Assembly: GCF_051652165.1 (NCBI RefSeq)
Contig: NZ_JBOFTR010000010.1
Span: 1 to 36,408, forward strand
Direction: 5' to 3'
Source of the DNA: Plesiomonas sp051652165
GTDB taxonomy: Bacteria > Pseudomonadota > Gammaproteobacteria > Enterobacterales > CAMTGL01
Length of the DNA stretch: 36,408 bases
Positions 25,998 through 33,499 of this stretch are shown here, piece by piece; positions within the stretch are counted from its first letter, which is position 1; the number at the start of each line of letters is the position of its first letter. Both the position numbers and the translations under genes were made by a program. Below the pieces are notes generated by a model that saw nothing but the letters and a program-made list of their open reading frames with translations, ran no database searches and had not been told where the DNA came from.

Positions 25998-26335
25998 GTT
26001 TATTGCCTTTGCCTTAATGTATTTATGCCAGTTTACCCCAAGTACCGTTCAGCCTCTATATGTGAAGATTAATCACAATTAATTAAGCATATTGTCACCG
26101 CACGGTTTAGCACTGTGGAATACTGATCGAGGTATTTTAAATAAACCTGTACACAAATTAATATCTCTATAAAGCGTATTCAATACAAGCAACAGGCAAT
26201 AAATTAAAGTGCAGCTTTAATATCAATAACATGATCAATATTACGTAATATAAATCACAATACGCTAAGATTATTCCAACAAGGTAAACGGTTAAACTCA
26301 ACGATAACTAACACAACGGTAATAATGCCCGACAA
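25998..26335. other. AT-rich intergenic region upstream of ubiE
   Basis: This 338-base gap separates ubiE from the H-NS-like gene, both on the minus strand. It is clearly AT-rich and must hold the ubiE promoter. An inverted repeat TGTGA/TCACA with a seven-base centre lies at 26061-26077. I see no terminator for the upstream gene and no coding frame I can support. Confidence 0.45.
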
Positions 26336-26611
26336 TTACTCACCGAGTAAATCTTGTGGGTCGATCCCTTCTGCGGCCATCGCACGTAAAATTTGCTCTT
26401 TACGCTCTTCACGTTTTTCACTGATAACCACTTGCAACTGGTGAACTAAATCACGCAGCTCTTTGATCTCAACATGCCGCGCGGCAGAGCGAATACGTTC
26501 AGGGCTTTGTGTGCACAATTCTTTCAATACCCGACCAAACATCACTTTCTCTGGAGAGTCTTCCAGTTGATTCATGATTTTGGCCATTTCAAATGTAGTA
26601 AACGATGACAT
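26336..26611 (-). CDS. Small H-NS-like oligomerisation protein without DNA-binding domain
   Basis: The 91-residue product resembles the N-terminal oligomerisation part of H-NS. The segment from RSAARHVEIK to EKREERKEQ parallels H-NS residues around its first dimerisation helix, and AAEGIDPQDLLGE at the end parallels the ADGIDPNELL that closes the H-NS oligomerisation domain. The linker between them is about 20 residues shorter than in H-NS. The gene stops right there: no DNA-binding domain (TWTGQGRTP type) follows in any frame I inspected. The first 38 residues are unlike H-NS. I start at 26611 (MSSFTTFEMAK), though the ribosome site is weak; the frame stays open to 26719. By analogy to H-NST it could bind and modulate full-length H-NS, but that is inference. 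Confidence 0.5.
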   Translation of the reverse strand: MSSFTTFEMAKIMNQLEDSPEKVMFGRVLKELCTQSPERIRSAARHVEIKELRDLVHQLQVVISEKREERKEQILRAMAAEGIDPQDLLGE

Positions 26612-26716
26612 AGCACTTCTTCTATACAATAAGGTGTAGGAATGGGAAATCGCACAATCTACGAAATAGATTGCAGGATTTATTAGTACGTTGCGTGGCT
26701 GTTTTACTGAACAATA

Positions 26717-26734
26717 CACAGAGTATACCCTGTG
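26717..26734. promoter_or_regulatory. Palindrome upstream of the H-NS-like gene
   Basis: CACAG-A-GTATAC-C-CTGTG is an 18-bp palindrome broken only at one base pair, about 106 bases upstream of the proposed start at 26611. It contains a TATACT that could be a -10 box on the minus strand. It looks like an operator for a dimeric regulator I cannot name. Confidence 0.4.
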
Positions 26735-26758
26735 AATATACTTTTATGCATTCTGACG

Positions 26759-26784
26759 AAAAAAAGCCCGCTTGAATAGCGGGC
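26759..26784 (-). terminator. Terminator after the MFS exporter gene
   Basis: On the minus strand GCCCGCT (26778-26784) and AGCGGGC (26766-26772) pair around a five-base loop and are followed by seven T (26759-26765). It lies 32 bases past the exporter stop and insulates the H-NS-like gene. Confidence 0.9.
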
Positions 26785-26815
26785 AAAGCCTCATTGTGCT
26801 CAGTTTTTTATTTAT

Positions 26816-28006
26816 TTATTCAGTAATTATTTCAGTAACGCATTTTCTGCAAAATTTTAGACTCAATAACCAGACTGGTAAGGCAACCACTATCACACTC
26901 AATGCCACCGCTAAACGGGCATCCAACCCTATTTGCTGGATAATAAATGCGATCAGCGCCGCACCGCCCATCTGAATACAGCCTAATAACGCAGAAGCCG
27001 TACCCGCGCGCTCAGCAAACGGCATCAATGCCAGCGCAGAAGCGGGGCCCAGCATCAGCGCAAAGCCAGTACACAGCAGTGCCATCGGCAACATATAAGC
27101 GGGTGCTGATAATGGCAGAACCTGTGCAGAGAACAGCATCACAAAACCGGCGCTGACAAAAACCGTTAGACCCAGCAATACCGCACGGCGCTCACCCAGC
27201 TTTAGCACCACTTTTGGCGCTAAAAAGAACGCCACAATATTGATTAAGGCGTTGCCGCTAAACCAAGCACTAAATTGCAGCTCACTTAACTGTAACTGGC
27301 CAACCAGCACCATTGAAGCGTAAGTGACATAACTGAGAATACCGGTCATTCCCGCCATACAGATAGCCGCATAGTGCAAAAACGTACGTGACTGCAAAAT
27401 CGGCTGATAACGCGCCCAATGGTATAAACGGCCGCTGTGTACCGTATTTTGCGGGCGGGTTTCCGGCATAAAACGCCATGCCACCGCCCCCACCAGCACC
27501 GCAAACAGCAGCATAAAGGCAAAGCAGGCGCGCCAGCCAAACTGAATCGTCAACACCCCGCCTAGCGCCGGTGCTAATGCGGGAATAATGCACAGCGCAC
27601 CGTTTAGATAAGAGTACATTTTGGCGCTTTCACGCGCATTAAAGCAGTCGCGCACGGCAGCAAACGCCACAATCGAGGTCGAACATGCCCCAATTCCCTG
27701 ACCTATCCGCGAAAGTTGCAGCAGCCAGTAGTGATCAGACAACGTACCGAGCAACGCGGCGACTGCATATACACTGATACCGGCCAGCAGTACCGGGCGA
27801 CGACCAAAACGGTCAGTCAGCGGGCCGATAATAATCTGCCCAACGCCCAAACTGAGTAAAAACAGCCCCAGCGTTGACTGCACTTGCGCCGTACTCATCT
27901 GTAAATCTTGCTGCATCAGCGGCATCGCCGGCAGATAAATATCAATCGCCAGCGGGCTAAACATCACCAGCAGCACCAACAAACCAATTAAGTTACGTGG
28001 ATTCAT
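26816..28006 (-). CDS. Bcr/CflA-type MFS drug exporter
   Basis: A 396-residue, twelve-helix transporter of the drug:proton antiporter family DHA1, closest in pattern to Bcr/CflA exporters (bicyclomycin, chloramphenicol and related drugs). The N-terminus has the family LAIDIYLPAMPLM (19-31) with the membrane-embedded acidic residue. Motif A appears as GPLTDRFGRRPVLL in loop 2-3, and motif C-like glycines and prolines (APALGGVL) lie in helix 5. AAGGTGCAAT precedes the ATG. The gene is divergent from a LysR regulator, which probably controls it. The substrate cannot be read from sequence. Confidence 0.88.
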   Translation of the reverse strand: MNPRNLIGLLVLLVMFSPLAIDIYLPAMPLMQQDLQMSTAQVQSTLGLFLLSLGVGQIIIGPLTDRFGRRPVLLAGISVYAVAALLGTLSDHYWLLQLSRIGQGIGACSTSIVAFAAVRDCFNARESAKMYSYLNGALCIIPALAPALGGVLTIQFGWRACFAFMLLFAVLVGAVAWRFMPETRPQNTVHSGRLYHWARYQPILQSRTFLHYAAICMAGMTGILSYVTYASMVLVGQLQLSELQFSAWFSGNALINIVAFFLAPKVVLKLGERRAVLLGLTVFVSAGFVMLFSAQVLPLSAPAYMLPMALLCTGFALMLGPASALALMPFAERAGTASALLGCIQMGGAALIAFIIQQIGLDARLAVALSVIVVALPVWLLSLKFCRKCVTEIITE

Positions 28007-28100
28007 ATTGCACCTTGTGTTTTTTGCGCTACCCTACTCGAGTGCTGATATGAAGTGAAATGGCTTTTTTTCCGATATCATTTTCCTTAATGGAATATCT
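28007..28100. promoter_or_regulatory. Divergent promoter region, exporter / LysR gene
   Basis: This 94-base gap must hold both promoters. An inverted repeat TTCC-N5-GGAA at 28083-28095 fits the T-N11-A pattern bound by LysR regulators. It overlaps the ribosome site of the LysR gene, so autorepression is possible. The assignment is inference from pattern. Confidence 0.4.
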
Positions 28101-29057
28101 ATGAATCTTGATCGCCTGTCTCGTCTGGATCTTAACTTGCTGGTTTGCCTGCATGTGCTGCTCGAAGAGTCCAGCGTTTCGCGCGCAGCCCAGCGCCTGC
28201 ACTTGTCACAATCGGCGGTGAGTAAAGCACTCGCTCGCCTACGCGAACAACTTGATGACCCGCTGTTTTTCCGCACCGCGCACGGCTTAACCCCCACTTA
28301 TCATGCTGAACAACTGGCTCCGGCACTGGGCAATATCCTGCATGAGCTGCACCTATTAACCCGCCCGCCGCAATTTGATCCCGCCAGCAGTGAGCGCCAC
28401 TTCAATATCGTGATGCTCGAAAGCGCCTATCAAACACTGCTACCGCGCTTCATTAACAGCCTGCTGCAAAGCGCACCGCGCCTGCAACTGCACACCCATT
28501 TGTGGAGTGCACTCTCACTACAAGGGCTGGCCGAAGGGCAGTTTGATCTGGCATTCACCATTCGCGAACTGTATCCGAGTACTGATCAGCAACTCAACCA
28601 ACTGCCGGCTGGTCTCTGCTTTGAAACACTGCTGACCGATGAGCACGTTTGTCTGCTGCGCGCGCAGCATCCGGTGCTACAACAACCGTGGGATCTGACA
28701 CAATATCTGGCCATGCAACATGTGCAGGCCCGCTGTGAAGGGCGAGAGTGGTGGTCACTTGATTATCTGCTGGCCAGCCGCGGCTTGCAGCGCAACATGC
28801 CCATCAGCGTTCCCGATTTTTTTGGCGCAGTCGCCATCTGTTGTCATACTGATCTGATTTTTACCGTGCCGCGCTGTTTTGCCGACCACGTTACCGCGCA
28901 CTATCCGCTGACCACCTTGCCACTGCCGCTACAGCCACCGACCGTCGCCTACCAAATGCTCTGGCATGAACGGCATGAACAAGATCCCGCACACCGCTGG
29001 CTGCGAACTTTTCTATCAAACCGGCTGACCTTACCAGCCACCGCTGTCACGGCATAG
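28101..29057 (+). CDS. LysR-family transcriptional regulator
   Basis: The 318-residue product has an N-terminal winged helix-turn-helix typical of LysR regulators: LDLNLLVCLHVLLEESSVSRAAQRLHLSQSAVSKAL (residues 9-44), then DDPLFFRTAHGLTPT. The effector-binding domain follows. The first helix wording (LDLNLL..L..LLEE.S) resembles the NodD/LeuO subgroup, whose ligands vary widely. It is transcribed away from the Bcr/CflA-type exporter, the usual layout for a LysR regulator and its target. GC content and codon use appear higher than in the neighbouring H-NS-like gene. The ligand is unknown. Confidence 0.9.
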   Translation: MNLDRLSRLDLNLLVCLHVLLEESSVSRAAQRLHLSQSAVSKALARLREQLDDPLFFRTAHGLTPTYHAEQLAPALGNILHELHLLTRPPQFDPASSERHFNIVMLESAYQTLLPRFINSLLQSAPRLQLHTHLWSALSLQGLAEGQFDLAFTIRELYPSTDQQLNQLPAGLCFETLLTDEHVCLLRAQHPVLQQPWDLTQYLAMQHVQARCEGREWWSLDYLLASRGLQRNMPISVPDFFGAVAICCHTDLIFTVPRCFADHVTAHYPLTTLPLPLQPPTVAYQMLWHERHEQDPAHRWLRTFLSNRLTLPATAVTA

Positions 29058-29100
29058 CCACCAAGCCACAAAAACCAATACTTATTAAGGGATACAAAAC

Positions 29101-29202
29101 AAAAGCAAAAGCAAAAGCAAAAGCAAAAGCAAAAGCAAAAGCAAAAGCAAAAGCAAAAGCAAAAGCAAAAGCAAAAGCAAAAGCAAAAGCAAAAGCAAAA
29201 GC
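29101..29202. repeat. Hexamer tandem repeat (AAAAGC) x17
   Basis: Seventeen exact, uninterrupted copies of AAAAGC fill 29101-29202. A degenerate AAAAC precedes them and AAAAAGAAGC follows. Perfect identity suggests recent slipped-strand expansion. It reads GCTTTT on the minus strand, downstream of thiH. Confidence 0.98.
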
Positions 29203-29222
29203 AAAAAGAAGCCTATATCAGG

Positions 29223-29339
29223 GATATAAGCGGTATAAGCGGTATAAGCGGTATAAGCGATATAAGCGATATAAGCGATATAAGCGATATAAGCGATATA
29301 AGCGATATAAGCGATATAAGCGATATAAGCGATATAAGC
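29223..29339. repeat. Nonamer tandem repeat (GATATAAGC/GGTATAAGC) x13
   Basis: Thirteen contiguous nine-base units: one GATATAAGC, then three GGTATAAGC, then nine GATATAAGC. Only one base varies. The unit shares the AAGC end with the adjacent hexamer array, 20 bases away. Confidence 0.98.
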
Positions 29340-29391
29340 AGGATGAAAACCTATCTTGCTGAATATGAGGTTAAATATCTCCTTTAAATTA

Positions 29392-29419
29392 GGGGGGAAG
29401 CACAACCGCACATCCCCCC
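29392..29419 (-). terminator. Possible terminator of the thi operon
   Basis: GGGGGGA (29392-29398) pairs with TCCCCCC (29413-29419) around a 14-base loop, 33 bases past the thiH stop. Only TAATTT follows on the minus strand, so it may be a weak terminator or a 3'-end barrier. Confidence 0.4.
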
Positions 29420-29452
29420 AGAAGCAACACCACAGGCCGCAACCGTGACTTA

Positions 29453-30583
29453 TCAGAGTAAATGCTCGCCGTCTTTCCATACTGGCTGATAACCGCGCGC
29501 TAAAATAGCCGCGGCCACCTCTGCGGTCGTGCGATTATCATCAATACTAAACTGCTCTAAACGTGCATCTTGCTCAGCATAGCCACCCGGTTGGGTTGAT
29601 GACTCGGCACTCATCGCCGTGATCCCAAGCGGAAATACCTGATCACGAAAGCGTGCCGATTCACGGGTCGACAGACTCAACTCAACCTGATCATTAAACA
29701 AACGATAGGCACAAATAAGCTGCACCAGCTCACGCTCACTCATACCTGACTGTTGAGCCCCTTTGCCAGCACAAGGGCGCAGGCGTGGAAAAGAGATCGA
29801 GTAACGGCTACGCCAATACACCTGCTCTAGCAAGGTTAAATGCTGCGCCACAAAAAAGGCATCAGTACGCCAGTCAGACAAGCCAAACAGCGCACCAAGG
29901 CCTATTTTATTGATCCCTGCCCGACCGAGCCGGTCAGGTGTCTCCAAACGCCAGTGAAAGTCTTTTTTCTTCCCTCGCAGATGGTGCTGGGCATAGCTGA
30001 CCGGATGATAGGTCTCCTGATACACCAGCACGGCATCCAACCCGTGTTCGGCCAGCTCACGGTACTGAGCCTCATCCAGCGGCTGTACCTCCATCGATAA
30101 ATGGGCAAAGTTAGGACGCAACAGATCAAGTGCCTGCACAAAATAGGGCATCCCCACCTTGGTCTCCGCCTCTCCGGAAACCAGCAGCAAATGCTGATAA
30201 CCGCGGCTGCGGATAGCCTGCCCCTCACGCGCAATTTGTGCCGGATTAAGTGCCATTCTGCGGATTGGTAAATTCATCGAAAATCCGCAATAACTGCACT
30301 CATTAGCACACAAATTCGAGAGATAAAGGGGAATGTACAATTGCACCGCCCGCCCAAATCGTTGCACTGTTTTTTGCTGCGCCCGCTGCGCCATCTGCTC
30401 AAGATAGGGCGCAGCAGCCGGTGATATCAGTGCCTGAAAATCATCTAAATCAAGCTGAGATCGCGTCAGCGCGCGTTCAACATCAGCAGCGGTTTTGCTG
30501 TAAAGACGCAGACGAATATCATCCCAATTCAAGGCTCTTAGCCTATCAGCTACTGGGGTTAATGATGTAAAAGACTCTCTCAT
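29453..30583 (-). CDS. thiH: 2-iminoacetate synthase ThiH
   Basis: ThiH is a radical SAM enzyme that cleaves tyrosine to dehydroglycine (2-iminoacetate) and p-cresol; the former feeds thiazole formation by ThiG. The 376-residue product (E. coli 377) has the cluster motif C92-x3-C96-x2-C99 in LCANECSYCGF. The LVSGE motif near 135 (SAM binding) and FPRLRPC near 265 also fit. Its ATG overlaps the thiG stop in ATGA. As the tyrosine-dependent enzyme rather than the oxidase ThiO, it suggests thiamine synthesis that works without oxygen. Confidence 0.95.
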   Translation of the reverse strand: MRESFTSLTPVADRLRALNWDDIRLRLYSKTAADVERALTRSQLDLDDFQALISPAAAPYLEQMAQRAQQKTVQRFGRAVQLYIPLYLSNLCANECSYCGFSMNLPIRRMALNPAQIAREGQAIRSRGYQHLLLVSGEAETKVGMPYFVQALDLLRPNFAHLSMEVQPLDEAQYRELAEHGLDAVLVYQETYHPVSYAQHHLRGKKKDFHWRLETPDRLGRAGINKIGLGALFGLSDWRTDAFFVAQHLTLLEQVYWRSRYSISFPRLRPCAGKGAQQSGMSERELVQLICAYRLFNDQVELSLSTRESARFRDQVFPLGITAMSAESSTQPGGYAEQDARLEQFSIDDNRTTAEVAAAILARGYQPVWKDGEHLL

Positions 30584-31374
30584 AGCAAAAATCCGGTCAG
30601 CGGGCTGCTGGCCTGCGCCTGCTGTGATGCCCCCGCAAGACCGGCCAGATACCCCAACCTTCCGGCCTGTACCGCCAGCGCAAACGCACGCGCCATCGCC
30701 ACGGGATCACGCGCTGCCGCAATCGCGGTATTGACCAGCACCGCATCGGCACCTAGCTCCATCGCCTGCGCAGCATGGGCCGGAGAGCCGATACCAGCAT
30801 CGACCACCACCGGCACACGCGCCTGCTCGATGATAATCTGCAAAAACTCCGCTGTTTTTAGCCCCTGATTACTGCCAATCGGCGCACCCAGTGGCATCAC
30901 TGCCGCACACCCCACCTCCTCCAAACGCTTGCACAGCACCGGATCAGCATGGCAATAGGGCAACACGGTAAAACCCTCAGCAACCAGCACTTCGGCCGCT
31001 TTGAGTGTTTCAATCGGATCAGGCAATAAATACTTAGGGTCAGGATGGATCTCTAATTTCAGCCAGTGTGTTCCCAGCGCCTCTCGCGCCAAATGAGCGG
31101 CCAAAATAGCCTCGCGCGCATCCCGCGCACCTGAGGTATTGGGCAGCCAGTGCAATGCAGGGAGTGTATGCAGCGCGCGTAAAATCGGCTCATCGGGCTG
31201 CTGTAAATCCACCCGTTTTAACGCCATTGTCACCAGCTCTGATCCCGATGCAGCCAGTGCTTGCTGCATCACCGTCGCCGAGGCAAACTTGCCGCTGCCG
31301 GTCAGTAGCCGTGATGTAAACAGCCGATCGGCAATACGCAGCGGATCATTCGCTTTATCCTTCTGATATTTCAT
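30580..31374 (-). CDS. thiG: Thiazole synthase ThiG
   Basis: ThiG forms the thiazole phosphate ring from 1-deoxyxylulose 5-phosphate, ThiS thiocarboxylate and dehydroglycine. The 264-residue product has the TIM-barrel signature. The catalytic lysine is Lys106 in GTHWLKLEIHPD, and phosphate-site glycines lie in MPLGAPIGSNQGL and VVDAGIGSPAHA. The ATG at 31374 has GGAGG eight bases upstream and begins four bases after the thiS stop. The frame runs 29 codons further upstream inside thiS. It ends SSPLTGFLL, close to the E. coli ending but shorter. Confidence 0.95.
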   Translation of the reverse strand: MKYQKDKANDPLRIADRLFTSRLLTGSGKFASATVMQQALAASGSELVTMALKRVDLQQPDEPILRALHTLPALHWLPNTSGARDAREAILAAHLAREALGTHWLKLEIHPDPKYLLPDPIETLKAAEVLVAEGFTVLPYCHADPVLCKRLEEVGCAAVMPLGAPIGSNQGLKTAEFLQIIIEQARVPVVVDAGIGSPAHAAQAMELGADAVLVNTAIAAARDPVAMARAFALAVQAGRLGYLAGLAGASQQAQASSPLTGFLL

Positions 31375-31378
31375 TCTC

Positions 31379-31648
31379 TCAACCTCCGGCAATGGCTTGA
31401 AAAAGCATGACATCATCGCAATCATGCAATGGCGTGCTGCCCCAACAGCTGCGTGGCACAATCTGGCCGTTCAATGCTAATGCACACCCTTGCGGATTGA
31501 CGGCACACTGCTGCAACAGTGCACTGATACTCAGCCCAGCGGTCACCTGCATGGGCTGCTCATTGACGCGAACAGATATTGGTGTGATCGACAACACCGG
31601 TTCAACCGCTACCTCACCGTGCATTTCCCTATCCTGATAGATGCTCAT
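31379..31648 (-). CDS. thiS: Thiamine biosynthesis sulfur carrier ThiS
   Basis: ThiS carries sulfur as a C-terminal thiocarboxylate after adenylation by ThiF, and gives it to ThiG. The ubiquitin-like part starts at ISVRVNEQPMQV and ends in the required Gly-Gly (LFQAIAGG). From the ATG at 31648, which overlaps the thiF stop in ATGA, the product is 89 residues, longer than the usual 66. An ATG at 31624 with AGGATAGGG in front would give 81 residues. Either way there is an N-terminal extension of about 16 to 24 residues without a function I can name. Confidence 0.85.
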   Translation of the reverse strand: MSIYQDREMHGEVAVEPVLSITPISVRVNEQPMQVTAGLSISALLQQCAVNPQGCALALNGQIVPRSCWGSTPLHDCDDVMLFQAIAGG

Positions 31649-32403
31649 ATTGCTGTTGCTCCACACACCACACAGGCCGGATCTGCGGCAGGATAAAGCA
31701 CCTGCCACTGCCCCTGCCAAGCGTTAATTTTCACCAATTGCGGCCGTAAGTTCAGTGTGCCAGCAGCCTTCTCCGCCAGCATAATCCGCAGCGCCTCAAG
31801 CGCCTGCCAATGGCCCAACATAGCGGGTAATGGGCCGATAACACCCTGCGTCTGGCAATTTTGAGGGCTATTTCCCGTATCAGGGAAAAGGCAGTGGTAA
31901 CAGCCTTGCTGCGGTAAAAAGCTCATCAACAGCCCTTGCCAGCCAATGGCTGCCGCACTCACCAACGGCTTTGCCGCCTGAACACAGGCGGCATTCACCG
32001 CCTGACGTGTCTGTACGTTATCACTGCAATCGAGCACCAGATCAGCCAACGGAACTTCCAGCGCCAGGATCTCTGCAGTAACCCGCCGTGAAATCGGGCG
32101 GATCAGCGCATCTGGCACAAGCTGATGCAAAAAAGTTGCTGCAACGGTCGCTTTATCACGCCCGACATCGGCATCACGGTACAGCAATTGGCGCGGTAAA
32201 TTTGAGTCATCAACCTGATCATCATCAGCCAAGACCAACTGCCCCACGCCAGCAGACAACAGGGCTTGCGCTGCACTGCACCCCAGCCCGCCAACCCCAA
32301 TTTGCAATACGCGCAACTGTGCCAGCCGCTGCTGTCCGGCTTCCCCCACCTCAGGCAACATGATCTGGCGGCTAAAACGGATAAACTGCTTATCGGTTAA
32401 CAT
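31645..32403 (-). CDS. thiF: ThiS adenylyltransferase ThiF
   Basis: ThiF adenylates the C-terminus of ThiS, the E1-like first step of sulfur transfer. The 252-residue product has the ATP-binding GVGGLG loop (near 37-42), DDDQVDDSNLPRQLLY, DCSDNVQTRQ and two Zn-binding CxxC pairs, GCYHCLFPD and the C-terminal CVVCG. I start at 32403, with GGAGG six bases upstream; the frame extends nine codons further. It overlaps the end of thiE by 14 bases and thiS by four. Confidence 0.94.
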   Translation of the reverse strand: MLTDKQFIRFSRQIMLPEVGEAGQQRLAQLRVLQIGVGGLGCSAAQALLSAGVGQLVLADDDQVDDSNLPRQLLYRDADVGRDKATVAATFLHQLVPDALIRPISRRVTAEILALEVPLADLVLDCSDNVQTRQAVNAACVQAAKPLVSAAAIGWQGLLMSFLPQQGCYHCLFPDTGNSPQNCQTQGVIGPLPAMLGHWQALEALRIMLAEKAAGTLNLRPQLVKINAWQGQWQVLYPAADPACVVCGATAI

Positions 32404-33499
32404 TGGCAACCTCCGGCTTTTGTACCGCATCCCGCTCTGGCTGTAATGTTGCGCATAGCCGCTGCCAGCAGGCCACAGTCATCGGCAGATCAGACGCTTG
32501 CGTGACTGCCCGCACCACGGCCACACTGCCAACGCCGGTCGCCAGCACCTCTGCAGCATTGCCCAGATCTATTCCACCAATAGCAACCGTTGGATAGTCA
32601 TACACCAGTTGCTGATAAGTGGCTAAACGCGCCACCCCTTGCGGCAATGAAGGCATCTGTTTGGTGGTGGTAGGAAAAATATGCCCCAGCGCAATGTAAC
32701 TTGGCTGCCAGTGGGCTGCGCACAACAACTCATAGTAGCCGTGCGTTGATATCCCTAAATGCAAACCAGCCTGTGCAATAGCCACAAGATCAGCGTGCAA
32801 CAGATCCTCTTGCCCCAGATGAACACCGTATGCACCAGCAGCAATGGCCAGTTGCCAGTGATCATTGATAAACAACCGAGCCCGATACTGACGGCCCAAT
32901 GCCACCGCTTCGGTAATGGTATTTTCAAGGGATAGAGCCGGTTGCTTGATCCGCAACTGCAATGTAGTCACACCCAGTGCCAACAGTTGCCGCAGCAAGG
33001 GCACACTATCCACAACCGGATAAAACCCCAGCGCGGCCGTTTCATTGGGTAAAAAACAGCGAGCAAACATAGGGATAGAAGCTTCTGATGTTGCCGGAAT
33101 ATCGGTAGACAAACGGTCGGTTAAAAAACCATAATCCACACGCGGAAAGTCAGCACGATCACACGGCCAAGAATACTGCTGCGTATTGGCAAACGCACCA
33201 GCCAGCACCAGAGCATCTAATCCATCAAAACCAAGCTGTGGCATCACCGATAAAGCAGCCAGCAACCAATGCTCACTGCTCTCATGTGGCCGCCAGACAG
33301 AAACCATTTGGCCATTAGGCAGAAAACCGCGGTCAACCCAGCCCCCCGCTACCGGCTGATTTAACAACTCCCGCGAGGCTGAATCTTCTCGCTGCAACGC
33401 ATGTGCAGACCACATCGCCACATCAAATTCGGTCGTCACCAATCCACGCTGCATCGCCTGTTGCCAGATCCCGCGCGCGATAACTTCACGGCTTTGCAT
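32390..33499 (-). CDS. thiE: Thiamine phosphate synthase ThiE with long N-terminal extension
   Basis: ThiE joins hydroxymethylpyrimidine pyrophosphate and thiazole phosphate to form thiamine phosphate. The C-terminal 210 residues carry the TIM-barrel motifs: QLRIK (181-185), FINDHWQLA (210-218), HLGQED (227-232), GISTH (249-253), IFPTTTK (274-280) and AIGGI (306-310). The protein is 369 residues against about 211 in E. coli. Residues 1-155 match no domain I recognise; they do not show ThiD kinase motifs. From memory, some Vibrionaceae ThiE proteins have a similar extension and a GFYPVVDS junction like the one here at 158-165. Its ATG overlaps the thiC stop by one base (TAATG). Confidence 0.92.
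   Translation of the reverse strand: MQSREVIARGIWQQAMQRGLVTTEFDVAMWSAHALQREDSASRELLNQPVAGGWVDRGFLPNGQMVSVWRPHESSEHWLLAALSVMPQLGFDGLDALVLAGAFANTQQYSWPCDRADFPRVDYGFLTDRLSTDIPATSEASIPMFARCFLPNETAALGFYPVVDSVPLLRQLLALGVTTLQLRIKQPALSLENTITEAVALGRQYRARLFINDHWQLAIAAGAYGVHLGQEDLLHADLVAIAQAGLHLGISTHGYYELLCAAHWQPSYIALGHIFPTTTKQMPSLPQGVARLATYQQLVYDYPTVAIGGIDLGNAAEVLATGVGSVAVVRAVTQASDLPMTVACWQRLCATLQPERDAVQKPEVANVNR

Larger units (their letters stand above)
29058..29452. other. Repeat-bearing intergenic region between LysR gene and thiH
   Basis: This 395-base gap lies between two convergent genes. It holds the hexamer array (29101-29202), the nonamer array (29223-29339) and a GC hairpin near thiH. A minus-strand frame of 131 codons crosses it and would encode Ala-Tyr-Ile/Thr repeats and a run of 34 or more leucines. 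It starts inside thiH with no ribosome site, and I do not call it a gene. Confidence 0.6.

Noticed and set aside
26061..26077. CRP site upstream of ubiE (TGTGA/TCACA)
   Set aside because: The half-sites are separated by seven bases rather than six, which breaks the CRP consensus geometry.
26717..26734. LexA (SOS) box upstream of the H-NS-like gene
   Set aside because: LexA needs CTGT-N8-ACAG; here the arms are the other way round (ACAG-N8-CTGT).
29101..29339. CRISPR array
   Set aside because: The units are 6 and 9 bases, contiguous and without spacers; no cas gene is near.
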